A DNA stretch of 46,704 nucleotides from Caballeronia pedi (GTDB lineage: Bacteria; Pseudomonadota; Gammaproteobacteria; Burkholderiales; Burkholderiaceae). The stretch covers positions 1-46,704 of the forward strand of contig NZ_FCOE02000053.1 of the NCBI RefSeq assembly GCF_001544915.2, given 5' to 3'. Shown piece after piece: positions 16,243 through 24,680 of the stretch. A program made the translations under genes and the position numbers. The notes under the pieces are model-generated. The model was not told where the DNA came from. It searched no databases and saw only the letters and a list, made by a program, of their open reading frames with translations. Positions within the stretch are counted from its first letter, which is position 1; every line of letters starts with the position of its first letter.

Positions 16243-16959
16243 CTAATACAACCCGACCCATCGCCACACATGAAACCGTGCGATACCGATCAATTCATGC
16301 AACGCGCTGTCCGCATCGAACCATCCCCTCCTGTGCGGTACCCACCACGTTCTTGGAACCCGAATAAAGGCGACCGCCGGTTGAGGATGAAGGTCGAAAG
16401 CATCGAAAGCGAGCAATGCACGCCGCATATGCAAAGACGACGTAATCAGCACTGAAGCATCGTATTGCCGCGCGCGCAGTATCTTCTCCGTATTGCGGGC
16501 GTTCTCGTAGGTATCGAGACTCTCGTTCTCCAGAATCAGGTCGGCGCGCTTCACGCCGGCATCGACGAGCAAGCCGCCGTATAAATCCGCCTCGCTCTGT
16601 TCATGATGTTGCGGATTGCCTCCGCTCATAAGCACGAAGCATTGCCTCTCCGTTTCGACGCAGCGTTTATAAAGCGATGCCGCGAGTTCGACGCGCGTCA
16701 TCGAATCGCCCTTCGGCACTAGACGCCTATGCCGGTCATACCAGGTCCCACCGCCAAGCACGATGATTGCCGTACGCGCGCCGAGCTTCGGCTCGATCAT
16801 GGAACCGTAGCCATGATTCGCAAGCCGCACGAGCGGACCGGGCAACCAACTCCCTAGCAGCCAGAACACGACACCCGCAGCGAGAATAACGGCGATGCGT
16901 CGCCTCTTCCACGCGATGGCCAACACAGCAAATGTCACCAATAAAACTGTCAGTATCAA
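16243..16959 (-). CDS. YdcF/DUF218 family membrane-anchored protein
   Basis: A 238-residue protein with two N-terminal membrane helices (about 1-17 and 22-40) and a periplasmic or cytoplasmic DUF218 domain: TAIIVLGGGTWYD, RVELAASLYKR, VLMSGGNPQHHEQSEADLYGGLLVDAGV, LILENESLDTYENARNTEKIL and VLITSSLHMRRALLAF. This family includes SanA and ElyC, proteins tied to envelope integrity, though their chemistry is unclear. The start is a TTG at 16959; a stop codon lies directly upstream in frame and GTGAGG sits 3 nt before, so no ATG is possible near here. The region around its start is visibly more A/T-rich than its neighbours. It converges with the UvrA-like gene (6 bp apart) and diverges from the carrier-protein operon. 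Confidence 0.9.
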   Translation of the reverse strand: MILTVLLVTFAVLAIAWKRRRIAVILAAGVVFWLLGSWLPGPLVRLANHGYGSMIEPKLGARTAIIVLGGGTWYDRHRRLVPKGDSMTRVELAASLYKRCVETERQCFVLMSGGNPQHHEQSEADLYGGLLVDAGVKRADLILENESLDTYENARNTEKILRARQYDASVLITSSLHMRRALLAFDAFDLHPQPAVAFIRVPRTWWVPHRRGWFDADSALHELIGIARFHVWRWVGLY

Positions 16960-17370
16960 TTACCTCACCCCGTTCAATAAGTTTTCAAACACCTTTCGAC
17001 CTGCGCATAGTTTTTGCAAGGTCCACTTCGCAAAAGAAGCAGGAGTTACCTGCATCGCCGCAACCCGCGCCCCGCGTCAGTTCGAATGATGCCGTTACTT
17101 CGCAGCATGCTTGATATCGCACAAAGCGCCGGATTCTCATCGAAGCCAACCGTGCGGCATCGCACGGACGCAGGGGCCTCGTAATTCGTTAAATACGATC
17201 AAACGAGAAACAAGACAGTAACGCGCGAGGGCGCTTGCAAAGGCGTCTTCACGAGACGCGAACAACAATACTGACTTTGAGTCCCGGAGCACTGCGGCAT
17301 TCGATAAGAATTCATCGCCGCACTCCGGATTAGCTGCACCGTTGGCCGGGTACAAGGGAAAACATACACA
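16960..17370 (+). promoter_or_regulatory. 411-bp A/T-richer leader region of the carrier-protein operon
   Basis: No gene is supported here. The stretch is less GC-rich than its surroundings and should hold divergent promoters for the YdcF-like gene and the acyl-carrier operon. Two inverted repeats are seen: TCGTA-N10-TACGA (17179-17198) and GCGTCT-N5-AGACGC (17243-17259). A sigma70-like pair TTGAGT-N17-TTCGAT just after 17277 is weak. The operon's first gene has AAGGGA about 11 nt before its ATG. Confidence 0.35.
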
Positions 17371-17625
17371 ATGAAAACTGAATTGCGTCGCATCCTCGCC
17401 GAGTCCGCTCGTCTCGACGTGCCTATCGACACGCTCGCCGACGGCGACGATCTCTATGCCGCAGGTCTCTCCTCGCTCGCCACGGTACACGTGATGCTCG
17501 CGATCGAAGACGAATTCGGCATCGAGATTCCCGATCACATGCTTACGCGCCGCCTGTTCTCGAGCGTCGATTCGCTCGCGTCCGCCGTCGACGAATTGCG
17601 TCGTCAGCAGCAGGCGGCAGCATGA
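17371..17625 (+). CDS. Stand-alone acyl/aminoacyl carrier protein
   Basis: An 84-residue four-helix carrier protein. The phosphopantetheine attachment motif is GLSSLATV, with S35 the expected Ser (GLSS-L), preceded by DTLADGDDLYAA and followed by IEDEFGIEIPDHMLTRRLFSSVDSLASAVDEL, which is standard ACP architecture. The SSLATV form, rather than the DSLD/DSLxxVE of fatty-acid ACPs, is what I recall for the dedicated carrier proteins that partner amino acid:[carrier protein] ligases in Bradyrhizobium and Agrobacterium. Its stop overlaps the next gene's start (ATGA), indicating coupling. No phosphopantetheinyl transferase lies in the window, so a general one must activate it. Confidence 0.93.
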   Translation: MKTELRRILAESARLDVPIDTLADGDDLYAAGLSSLATVHVMLAIEDEFGIEIPDHMLTRRLFSSVDSLASAVDELRRQQQAAA

Positions 17626-18875
17626 ACGCGCCCGCTCAGGAGCTGGAAATAGCCGAGCTTGCGCAAAGCGTGCACGCGCGCGGCGAAAGCGAGCTGATCG
17701 AAGCCGCGAAGCGCGTCGCGGCCATTGCTGCGAAACACGCCGATGCAGTGGACCGCGAGGCGCGCTTTCCCGCAGAAGCGATCGCCGCGATGCGCGATGA
17801 ACGCCTCTTCTCGGCGATGATCCCGAAAGCGTATGGCGGCGATGGCCTCTCGCTCACCGGCGTCGCGCGCTTGTGCGAAGCGCTGGCGCAAGGCTGCGCA
17901 TCCTCCGCGATGATCTACGCGATGCATCAGAGCCAGGTCGTGTGCATCGTCGAGCATGGCGTGAACGTCGCGTGGCAGCGCGATTTCCTCGCGCGCATGG
18001 TCAACGAGCAGTTGCTGCTCGCATCGGCGACATCGGAAGAGAACATCGGCGGCAACATGCGTACCAGCGCATGCGCGGTCGATCTCGTCGATAACGCGTT
18101 TCGCATCGAGAAGCTCGCGCCGACCATTTCCTACGGCAAGTATGCCGACTGCATTCTCGTGACGGCTCGCCGTCATCCGGATGCGCCGCCTTCGGATCAG
18201 GTGCTGATCGTCGCTCCCCGCGATACCTTCACGCTCGAACAGCGCGGCACGTGGGACACGCTCGGCATGCGCGGCACGTGCAGCGAAGGGCATCGTCTCG
18301 TCGCGAGCGGCATGGCCGAACAGATCCTGCCGACGCCGTTCTCGAAGATCGCCGACGAAAGCATGCTGCCGGTATCGCATACCTTGTGGTCGTCAGTATG
18401 GTGCGGGATCGCGAGCGACGCGGCCAACCGCGCGCATCAGTTCTTCCGCAATCAGGCGCGTGGCAAACCCGCGTTGCCGCCTTCGGCTGCGCGGCTCTCG
18501 CAAGTGCTCACGCTCATCAAGATGATGCAGGCGCGTCTGCGCGAATCGCTCGCCAATGTCGAGGCCGCGCAGACCGAACGCGCGGCGCGCAAGGCGAGCC
18601 AGAGCAATGACGATGACGCGCCGCTCGCGGCGTCGATCGGCATCAACGCGGATCTGAACATGCTCAAGCTGGCGATTTCGCAATCGGCGGTGCATGTCGT
18701 GCAGGAGACGCTGATGATCTGCGGCATGGCCGGTTACAAGAACGACACGCCGTTCAGCGTGGGGCGCCATCTGCGCGATCTGCATTCCGCCCCGCTCATG
18801 ATCAGCAACGACCGCATCGAATTGAACACGGCGAATCTGCTGCTTGCTCAGCGCGCCGCAACGGGAACCATTTGA
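17622..18875 (+). CDS. Acyl-CoA dehydrogenase-like flavoprotein, probably acting on a carrier-bound substrate
   Basis: A 417-residue member of the acyl-CoA dehydrogenase fold: N-terminal helices with RFPAEAIAAMRDERLFSAMIPKAYGGDGLSLTGVARLCEALAQGCASSAMIYAMH (about 47-105), a beta domain with ASATSEENIGGNMRTSACAV and KLAPTISYGKYADCILVTAR, then a C-terminal helical bundle containing DLNMLKLAISQSAVHVVQETLMICGMAGY and a typical RDLHSAPLMISNDRIE end. It would use FAD to oxidise an alpha-beta or alpha-N bond of a thioester. Position between a carrier protein and an aminoacyl:carrier ligase suggests an aminoacyl-S-carrier substrate, as for prolyl-carrier dehydrogenases in other pathways; this is inference. 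It starts by ATGA overlap with the carrier gene and ends 4 bp before the ligase. Confidence 0.87.
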   Translation: MNAPAQELEIAELAQSVHARGESELIEAAKRVAAIAAKHADAVDREARFPAEAIAAMRDERLFSAMIPKAYGGDGLSLTGVARLCEALAQGCASSAMIYAMHQSQVVCIVEHGVNVAWQRDFLARMVNEQLLLASATSEENIGGNMRTSACAVDLVDNAFRIEKLAPTISYGKYADCILVTARRHPDAPPSDQVLIVAPRDTFTLEQRGTWDTLGMRGTCSEGHRLVASGMAEQILPTPFSKIADESMLPVSHTLWSSVWCGIASDAANRAHQFFRNQARGKPALPPSAARLSQVLTLIKMMQARLRESLANVEAAQTERAARKASQSNDDDAPLAASIGINADLNMLKLAISQSAVHVVQETLMICGMAGYKNDTPFSVGRHLRDLHSAPLMISNDRIELNTANLLLAQRAATGTI

Positions 18876-18879
18876 CGAT

Positions 18880-19947
18880 ATGAACATGCCGACGGAACAG
18901 GCCGCCATGATGCAGGCCGAAGCACAAGCACAATCACAAGAGACTCGGGCACCGTACGACAAATCGGACCTGACCTTGCGCGATCGCCTGATCGAAGCCG
19001 GGATTCTGCTCGACACGGGCGAAGACGGTCTCTACGGCCGCAGCGAAGTATTCGAGGATGTCGTCGAGCGTCTCAATCAGGCGATCACGATGCTCGGCGC
19101 GGATCAAAAAGCGGAAGTGCTGCGCTTCCCGCCCGCGATGCGCCGCCGCGACTTCGAGGACAGCGAGTATCTGAAGAGCTTCCCGAATCTCGCGGGCACG
19201 ATCCACTCGTTCCAGGGCACTGACCGCGGGCATCATCGCCTGCTCGAAGCGCTCGACAAGATCGTGCATATCGGCGAGGAAGAAGAGCGTTCCGACGACT
19301 GGATGGATCAGCAAAAGCCCACGCGCCTCGTGCTCACGCCGGCCGCCTGCTACCCGATCTATCCGCTCGTCGCGAAGCGCGGCAAGCTCGCCGAAGACGG
19401 CGCGACCTTCGATGCGTTCTCGTACTGCTTCCGTCACGAGCCGTCCATCGATCCGGGCCGCATGCAGATGTTCCGCATGCGCGAGTACATTCGCGTAGGA
19501 AGCCCCGAGCAGGTGATGGAGTTCCGTCAGAAGTGGATCGAGCGCGGCTCGCTGCTCGTGAATCTGCTCGCACTGCCCTTCGAGATCGATCTCGCCAACG
19601 ATCCGTTCTTCGGTCGCGGCGGCATGATCGTCGCGGATAGCCAGCGCGCGCAGCAGCTCAAGTTCGAACTGCTCGTGCCGGTCGCCACGCCCGACCGTCC
19701 GACCGCGTGCCTCTCGTTCAACTATCACCAGGACCACTTCGGCGAGCTGTGGCACATCAGCCAGGCCGACGATCAGGTCGCGCATACCGCGTGTGTCGGA
19801 TTCGGCATGGAGCGCACGACGCTCGCGCTGTTCCGTCATCACGGTCTCGATGTCAAAGCGTGGCCCGAGCAAGTGCGTCAGTTGCTCTGGGGCGACAAGG
19901 CGCCGCTCATCGAGCAAGGTCTCGCCAGCCTGGGCAGCGAAGCATGA
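18880..19947 (+). CDS. Amino acid:[carrier protein] ligase (class II seryl-tRNA synthetase homologue)
   Basis: A 355-residue truncated SerRS-like catalytic core without the tRNA-binding arm. This family activates a small amino acid (glycine or alanine in studied members) with ATP and loads it onto a dedicated carrier protein's phosphopantetheine instead of tRNA. The zinc ligands known for the Bradyrhizobium enzyme (C131, E176, C279, as I recall them) are matched at the same spacing by C157 (TPAACYP), E202 (MREYIRVG) and C305 (AHTACVGFGMERTT). Class II motif 2 is FRHEPSIDPGRMQMFRMREY and motif 3 is GFGMERTTLALF. The protein carries a 25-residue Gln/Ala-rich N-terminal extension. The ATG at 18880 follows the flavoprotein by 4 bp, and its own stop overlaps the next ATG (ATGA). 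Confidence 0.93.
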   Translation: MNMPTEQAAMMQAEAQAQSQETRAPYDKSDLTLRDRLIEAGILLDTGEDGLYGRSEVFEDVVERLNQAITMLGADQKAEVLRFPPAMRRRDFEDSEYLKSFPNLAGTIHSFQGTDRGHHRLLEALDKIVHIGEEEERSDDWMDQQKPTRLVLTPAACYPIYPLVAKRGKLAEDGATFDAFSYCFRHEPSIDPGRMQMFRMREYIRVGSPEQVMEFRQKWIERGSLLVNLLALPFEIDLANDPFFGRGGMIVADSQRAQQLKFELLVPVATPDRPTACLSFNYHQDHFGELWHISQADDQVAHTACVGFGMERTTLALFRHHGLDVKAWPEQVRQLLWGDKAPLIEQGLASLGSEA

Positions 19948-20948
19948 ACGCACCCTCGCCGGCAGAAGCCGTGACTCAAGCGCCCGCATCCGCGGACGGC
20001 GAGTTTCGTCAGCACGCGCTGCATCGCGAAGAGCGCGTGTGGCTGGAGACGAACTGCTACGTCGACTTGTGGATCGAACTGCTGAACCACTATGGCTGCG
20101 ATCCGCATGCGGCGCTCGGCTTCACGGTGACGCAGGCGTTCGAGGGCGATCAGTTCACGTTCCCGAAGTTCTCGCTCGACGATATCGCGCGGCTCTACGG
20201 CCTGCAGGCCCAGGAGCTCGCGATCTACGACACGCTGGAAGCGCACGTGCGTGAGCAGACGCGGCGCGGGCAGATGGTGGTGGCCGAGATGGACTCGTAC
20301 TATCTGCCCGATACGCGCGCGACCGCGTACCGGCAGACGCATACGAAGACGACCATCGCCATCGACAAGATCGATACCGATGCGAAGCGCATCACGTACT
20401 TCCATAACGCGGGCTACTTCGCGTTGTCGGGCGAAGACTACGATGGCGTGTTCCGTCTGCTGCCCGGCCTCGCAAGCGATGTGCACGCGCTCTTCCCTTA
20501 CGTCGAGTTCGTGAAGCGCGCGCGCGCACCGCTGCAAGGCCAGGCGATGGTGCAACGCTCGGTCGAACTGCTCGCGTTGCGGCTCGTGGAGCACCCCGCG
20601 ACGAACCCGGTCGCGCAATGGCGTGCAGCATTTCCCGAGCACTTGCGCGCGATGCTCGAACGCGACCCTGCGTACTATCACCTCTACACGTTCAACGTGA
20701 TGCGTCAGCTCGGCTCGAACTTCGAGTTGCTGTCGAAGTATCTCGGCTGGCTGAACCGGCACGGCGTGGAAGTGGCGAGCGAGATTCAAGCGAACGCGCA
20801 GTCCATCGCCAGCGAAGCGATGGTCATGCAGTTCCGTCTCGCGCGCGCACGCATGCGCTCGCGCATCGATCCGTGCGAGGACTGTCTCGAATCGATGCAG
20901 GCTGCCTACGACAGAGTCATCGAGCCGCTCGCCGCGCGCTTTCTCTGA
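19944..20948 (+). CDS. DUF1839 family protein
   Basis: A 334-residue soluble protein of the DUF1839 type, a family I know mainly from loci with amino acid:[carrier protein] ligases. Blocks seen are LETNCYVDLWIELLNHYGCDPHAALGFTVTQAFEGDQFTF, RGQMVVAEMDSYYLPDT, a TTIAIDKID strand, KRITYFHNAGYFALSGEDY and a helical C-terminus with LGSNFELLSKYLGWLNRHG and DPCEDCLESM. The Asn-Cys-Tyr near residue 31 and the MDSYYLPDT block are reminiscent of a cysteine-type active site as in papain-like or butirosin-BtrH-type acyltransferases. If so, it could move the aminoacyl group from the carrier to an acceptor, but this is speculation. It starts by ATGA overlap with the ligase. Confidence 0.85.
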   Translation: MNAPSPAEAVTQAPASADGEFRQHALHREERVWLETNCYVDLWIELLNHYGCDPHAALGFTVTQAFEGDQFTFPKFSLDDIARLYGLQAQELAIYDTLEAHVREQTRRGQMVVAEMDSYYLPDTRATAYRQTHTKTTIAIDKIDTDAKRITYFHNAGYFALSGEDYDGVFRLLPGLASDVHALFPYVEFVKRARAPLQGQAMVQRSVELLALRLVEHPATNPVAQWRAAFPEHLRAMLERDPAYYHLYTFNVMRQLGSNFELLSKYLGWLNRHGVEVASEIQANAQSIASEAMVMQFRLARARMRSRIDPCEDCLESMQAAYDRVIEPLAARFL

Positions 20949-21017
20949 ACGCCGAAGCCGCGCTGTCAACGCGCGGCTTCGGTGTCGTTCATCGGATTCC
21001 ATCAACGAGGAAGGTTC

Positions 21018-23483
21018 ATGCAGGTCTTGTCCGCGCACGCGCCGCGGCGTCTGTCCGAAGGCTGGCAGTGCGTGAGCACGCCCGCGGGCGCATGCGCCAC
21101 GCCCGCATCGCTCGATACGTTCGCGCAGTGGATCGACGCGCCCGTGCCCGGCACGATCGCATCGGCCTTGCGTGCGTCGGGCGTGAGCGATGAAGCGCTC
21201 GCACAACCGTTCGCGCACGCGGATCACTGGTATCGCGTGAAGCTCTCGGGAAACGGCAAGCGCCGTTTGCGCTTCAACGGACTCGCGACCATCGCGGAGA
21301 TATGGCTCGACGATCGCAAGCTGTTAGATACCGATTCGATGTTCGTCGCGCATGATCTCGATGTCGATCTGAACGGCGATCACATGCTGCATCTGTGCTT
21401 TCGCTCGATCGCGCCCGCGCTCGCGGCAAAACGTGGACGCGCGCGCTGGCGTCCGAAGCTCGCGCAACCGGCGACGCTGCGCAACGTGCGCACGACGCTG
21501 CTCGGGCATATGTCCGGATGGTGCCCGACGATTCAACCGGCGGGGCCGTGGCGCGCAATCGAATTGATCGGCGAATCGCGTAGCTGCATCGACAACGTGG
21601 ACATGCAGACGCGCATCGATGGAAACGACGGCCTTCTGGATATCGCCGTGCGCTTCTTTCATGCGCAAGAACACACGCCGGTCACGCTGCAATGCGGCGA
21701 AACGCAAGCCACTTTGAAATGGCAGGACGCGCATACGCTCACGGGCCAGGTGCGCGTGCCGAACGTGCGTGCGTGGTTTCCGCATACGCACGGTGAGCCG
21801 TCGCTTTACGCCGTGAAGCTCGGCGATATCGCGCTCGGCGACGTCGGCTTTCGAACGATCGAAGTCGATCGTGGCGCGGATAACAAGGGCTTTCAGCTCG
21901 TCGTGAATGGCGTGCCCGTGTTCGCGCGCGGCGCGTGCTGGACCTCGGCCGATATCGTCGCACTCGATGCGCCGCGCGAAAAGCTCGACAGCATCTTCAG
22001 GCTGATGCGCGACGCTGGCCTCAACATCGTTCGCGTGAGCGGCATCACGCTTTACGAATCCGACACCTTCTACGAACTCGCCGACAAGCACGGCGTACTC
22101 GTATGGCAGGACTTCGCGTTCGCGAACTTCGACTATCCCGACGACGAAACCTTTCGCGGCAGCGTGCAGCGCGAAGCCGAGCAATTTCTCACGCGCACGC
22201 GCCGCTTCGCGTCGCTTGCGGTACTGTGCGGCGGAAGCGAAGTGCATCAGCAGGCGGCGATGCTCGGCCTGCCTTTCGACGCGTATCAGCAACGCCTCTT
22301 CACCGAACTCTTGCCGAATGCGATCGCCGCGCGGCGGCCTGATGTCGCGTATGTCGTGAATTCGCCGAGCGCGGCGCCCGGCGACACTGAATCGATGCCC
22401 TTCAACACTCGCGGCGGCATCACGCATTACTATGGCGTGCCCGCCTATCAGCGCTCGTTCGATGACGTCCGTCGCGCGCAAGTGCGTTTCGCGTCCGAGT
22501 GCCTCGCCTTCGCGAACGTCCCCGATGATGTCGCGTTGCGCGCGATCCCGAACCCGCGTGCGCACGAACCGCGCTGGAAAGCAGGCGTGCCGCGCGATCC
22601 CGGCTCCGCATGGGATTTCGACGATGTGCGTGAGCACTACATGCACTCGCTCTATCGTCTGGATGTGCCGCGTCTGCGTTATGAAAATCCCGAGCGATAC
22701 CTGGAACTCTCACGCGCAGTCGTTGCGGATGTGATCGGCGCGGTGTTCTCGGAATGGCGTCGCGAGGGATCAACTTGCGCGGGCGGCATCGTATGGAATC
22801 TGCTCGATGTGCGGCCGGGCGCGGGCTGGGGCGTGATCGATGTGCTCGGCGTACCGAAGAGTGCGTTGCATGGACTCGCACGCGTGTTGCAGCCCGTGCA
22901 GGCGCTGATTCTGGATGAAGGACTCGATGGCCTCGACGTGCATCTCGTCAACGAAACCGCGCGCGAAATTCGGGCACGCGTCGAACTCGTCTGTCTGCGT
23001 GATGGCGCGGTGAAGGTCGCGGGCGGCTCGCGCGATCTCGTGTTGCAGCCGCGCAGCGTGCAGCGCGTGTCGTCGAATGCGCTGATCGGCGCGTTCTTCG
23101 ATATTGCGTATGCGTACCGCTTCGGCCCGCGTGCGCACGATGCGACGCATGTCGTGCTGCGCGATACGGACACGGGCGCGGTGCTATCGGAAGCGTTTCA
23201 TTTTCCCGATCCGTCGGTTGGCGAGCGGCGCGATATCGGCCTGCATGTCGCCGTCGAGAAAGATGACGACGGCTGGAGTCTCGTCGTCGGAACGGATCAG
23301 CTTGCGCGCTGGGTGCATGTCGTCGATCCGAACTACTACGCGCGGATCGACTGGTTTCATCTCGCGCCGGGCAGCACGCGGCGCATTCCGCTCGTTGCGC
23401 GGCACGCGAACGTACGCGCCGCGCCCGAGGGCGATGTGTCCGCGATCAACGCGATCCGCAGCGCGGCGTATCGCGCTCGATGA
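21018..23483 (+). CDS. GH2-type glycoside hydrolase (beta-mannosidase-like)
   Basis: An 821-residue protein with the GH2 plan: an N-terminal jelly-roll sugar-binding domain (about 1-185, with WIDAPVPGTI and FNGLATIAEIWLDDRKL), an immunoglobulin-like domain (about 190-285), a TIM barrel (about 290-590) and C-terminal beta domains. Catalytic acid/base E408 (LCGGSEVHQQ) and nucleophile E494 (RFASECLAFA) are present in the expected motifs, so it should be an active retaining glycosidase. SD GAGGAAGG lies 3 nt before the ATG. No signal peptide is visible, so it probably acts in the cytoplasm. It follows the DUF1839 gene by 69 bp, with a small gap unlike the tight coupling upstream. Its role with aminoacyl-carrier genes is unexplained: it may trim a glycosylated product or be a fortuitous neighbour. 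Confidence 0.9.
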   Translation: MQVLSAHAPRRLSEGWQCVSTPAGACATPASLDTFAQWIDAPVPGTIASALRASGVSDEALAQPFAHADHWYRVKLSGNGKRRLRFNGLATIAEIWLDDRKLLDTDSMFVAHDLDVDLNGDHMLHLCFRSIAPALAAKRGRARWRPKLAQPATLRNVRTTLLGHMSGWCPTIQPAGPWRAIELIGESRSCIDNVDMQTRIDGNDGLLDIAVRFFHAQEHTPVTLQCGETQATLKWQDAHTLTGQVRVPNVRAWFPHTHGEPSLYAVKLGDIALGDVGFRTIEVDRGADNKGFQLVVNGVPVFARGACWTSADIVALDAPREKLDSIFRLMRDAGLNIVRVSGITLYESDTFYELADKHGVLVWQDFAFANFDYPDDETFRGSVQREAEQFLTRTRRFASLAVLCGGSEVHQQAAMLGLPFDAYQQRLFTELLPNAIAARRPDVAYVVNSPSAAPGDTESMPFNTRGGITHYYGVPAYQRSFDDVRRAQVRFASECLAFANVPDDVALRAIPNPRAHEPRWKAGVPRDPGSAWDFDDVREHYMHSLYRLDVPRLRYENPERYLELSRAVVADVIGAVFSEWRREGSTCAGGIVWNLLDVRPGAGWGVIDVLGVPKSALHGLARVLQPVQALILDEGLDGLDVHLVNETAREIRARVELVCLRDGAVKVAGGSRDLVLQPRSVQRVSSNALIGAFFDIAYAYRFGPRAHDATHVVLRDTDTGAVLSEAFHFPDPSVGERRDIGLHVAVEKDDDGWSLVVGTDQLARWVHVVDPNYYARIDWFHLAPGSTRRIPLVARHANVRAAPEGDVSAINAIRSAAYRAR

Positions 23484-23486
23484 AAC

Positions 23487-24644
23487 TCACGCACGCGCGC
23501 CGATCTCGGCTTCCTGCGCGGTCCATCCCGCGACCCGATCGCTCAGCGTCAATCCGAGGCCCGGCCGCGTCGGCACGATCATGCGGCCGTCGCGCGTTTC
23601 GAGCCGTTCGTTGAACAAAGGTTCGAGCCATTCGAAATGCTCGACCCACGGCTCGCGCGGATAGCACGCCGCGAGATGGACGTGCAGTTCCATCGCGAAG
23701 TGCGGCGCGAGCATCAGACCCGCATGATCCGCGAGCGCCGCCACCTTCAGGAACGGCGTGATGCCGCCGACGCGCGGCGCATCCGGCATCAGGTAATCCG
23801 CGCCGCGTTGCCGGATGAAGTCCCAATGCTCGGACACGCTCGTCAGCATCTCGCCGGTCGCGATCGGCGTATCGAATTGCGCGGCGAGTGCAGCGTGGCC
23901 TTCGGCGTCGTAACAATCGAGCGGCTCTTCGATCCAGATCAGATTGAACTGCTCGAACGTTCGGCACATGCGCTGCGCGGTCGGACGGTCCCATTGCTGG
24001 TTTGCATCGACCATCAGCGGGAAGCTGTCGCCGAGATGCTTGCGCACGGTCGCGACGCGATGAATATCGAGCGCGCAATCCGGCTGGCCCACTTTCAGCT
24101 TGATCCCGCCGATGCCCTTCTCGCGCGACGCGTCCGTGTTCACGAGCAGTTGATCGAGCGGTGTATGCAGAAAACCGCCCGACGTGTTGTAGCAGCGCAC
24201 GGAATCGCGATGCGCGCCGAGTAGCTTCGCGAGCGACAGATTCGCGCGCTTCGCCTTCAGATCCCACAACGCGACGTCGAATGCGCCGATTGCCTGCGCG
24301 GCCATGCCACTGCGCCCCACCGATGCGCCCGCCCACGCCAGTTTGTCCCACAGGCGCGCGATATCGCTCGGATCTTCACCGATCAGCACCGGCGCGATTT
24401 CCTTCGCATGCGCGAACTGGCCGGGACCGCCCGCCCGCTTCGAATAGCTGAAACCGAGGCCGCGATGACCGTCGGCCGTTTCGATCTCGACGAACAGCAT
24501 CGCGATTTCCGTCATCGGCTTCTGACGGCCCGTCAGCACCTTGGCGTCGCTGATCGGATTGGCGAGCGGAAGAAAGGTCGACGCGATGCGAATCCACTTG
24601 ATCTGATCGTGCGATGTTCCGTTGATGAGCGAGGTCGTGTTCAT
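23487..24644 (-). CDS. Enolase-superfamily L-talarate/galactarate dehydratase-type enzyme
   Basis: A 385-residue mandelate racemase-subgroup enzyme that would abstract the alpha proton of a sugar diacid and eliminate water. The catalytic set matches the Salmonella TalrD/GalrD enzyme with a constant offset of 13: K182 and K184 (GIKLKVGQPD), Mg2+ ligands D213 (MVDANQQW), E239 (WIEEP) and E265 (ATGEM), and H315 (LAPHFAME). This supports L-talarate/galactarate (or a related acid) as substrate, although family members with other sugar acids exist. SD AAAGGA lies 8 nt before the ATG. It follows the MFS transporter on the same strand, with a 36-bp gap, and both should respond to the LacI regulator. 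It converges with the GH2 gene. Confidence 0.9.
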   Translation of the reverse strand: MNTTSLINGTSHDQIKWIRIASTFLPLANPISDAKVLTGRQKPMTEIAMLFVEIETADGHRGLGFSYSKRAGGPGQFAHAKEIAPVLIGEDPSDIARLWDKLAWAGASVGRSGMAAQAIGAFDVALWDLKAKRANLSLAKLLGAHRDSVRCYNTSGGFLHTPLDQLLVNTDASREKGIGGIKLKVGQPDCALDIHRVATVRKHLGDSFPLMVDANQQWDRPTAQRMCRTFEQFNLIWIEEPLDCYDAEGHAALAAQFDTPIATGEMLTSVSEHWDFIRQRGADYLMPDAPRVGGITPFLKVAALADHAGLMLAPHFAMELHVHLAACYPREPWVEHFEWLEPLFNERLETRDGRMIVPTRPGLGLTLSDRVAGWTAQEAEIGARA

Positions 24645-24680
24645 GAAGCGTGTCCTTTGAAGAAGTGAGTGCGTGCGCGT

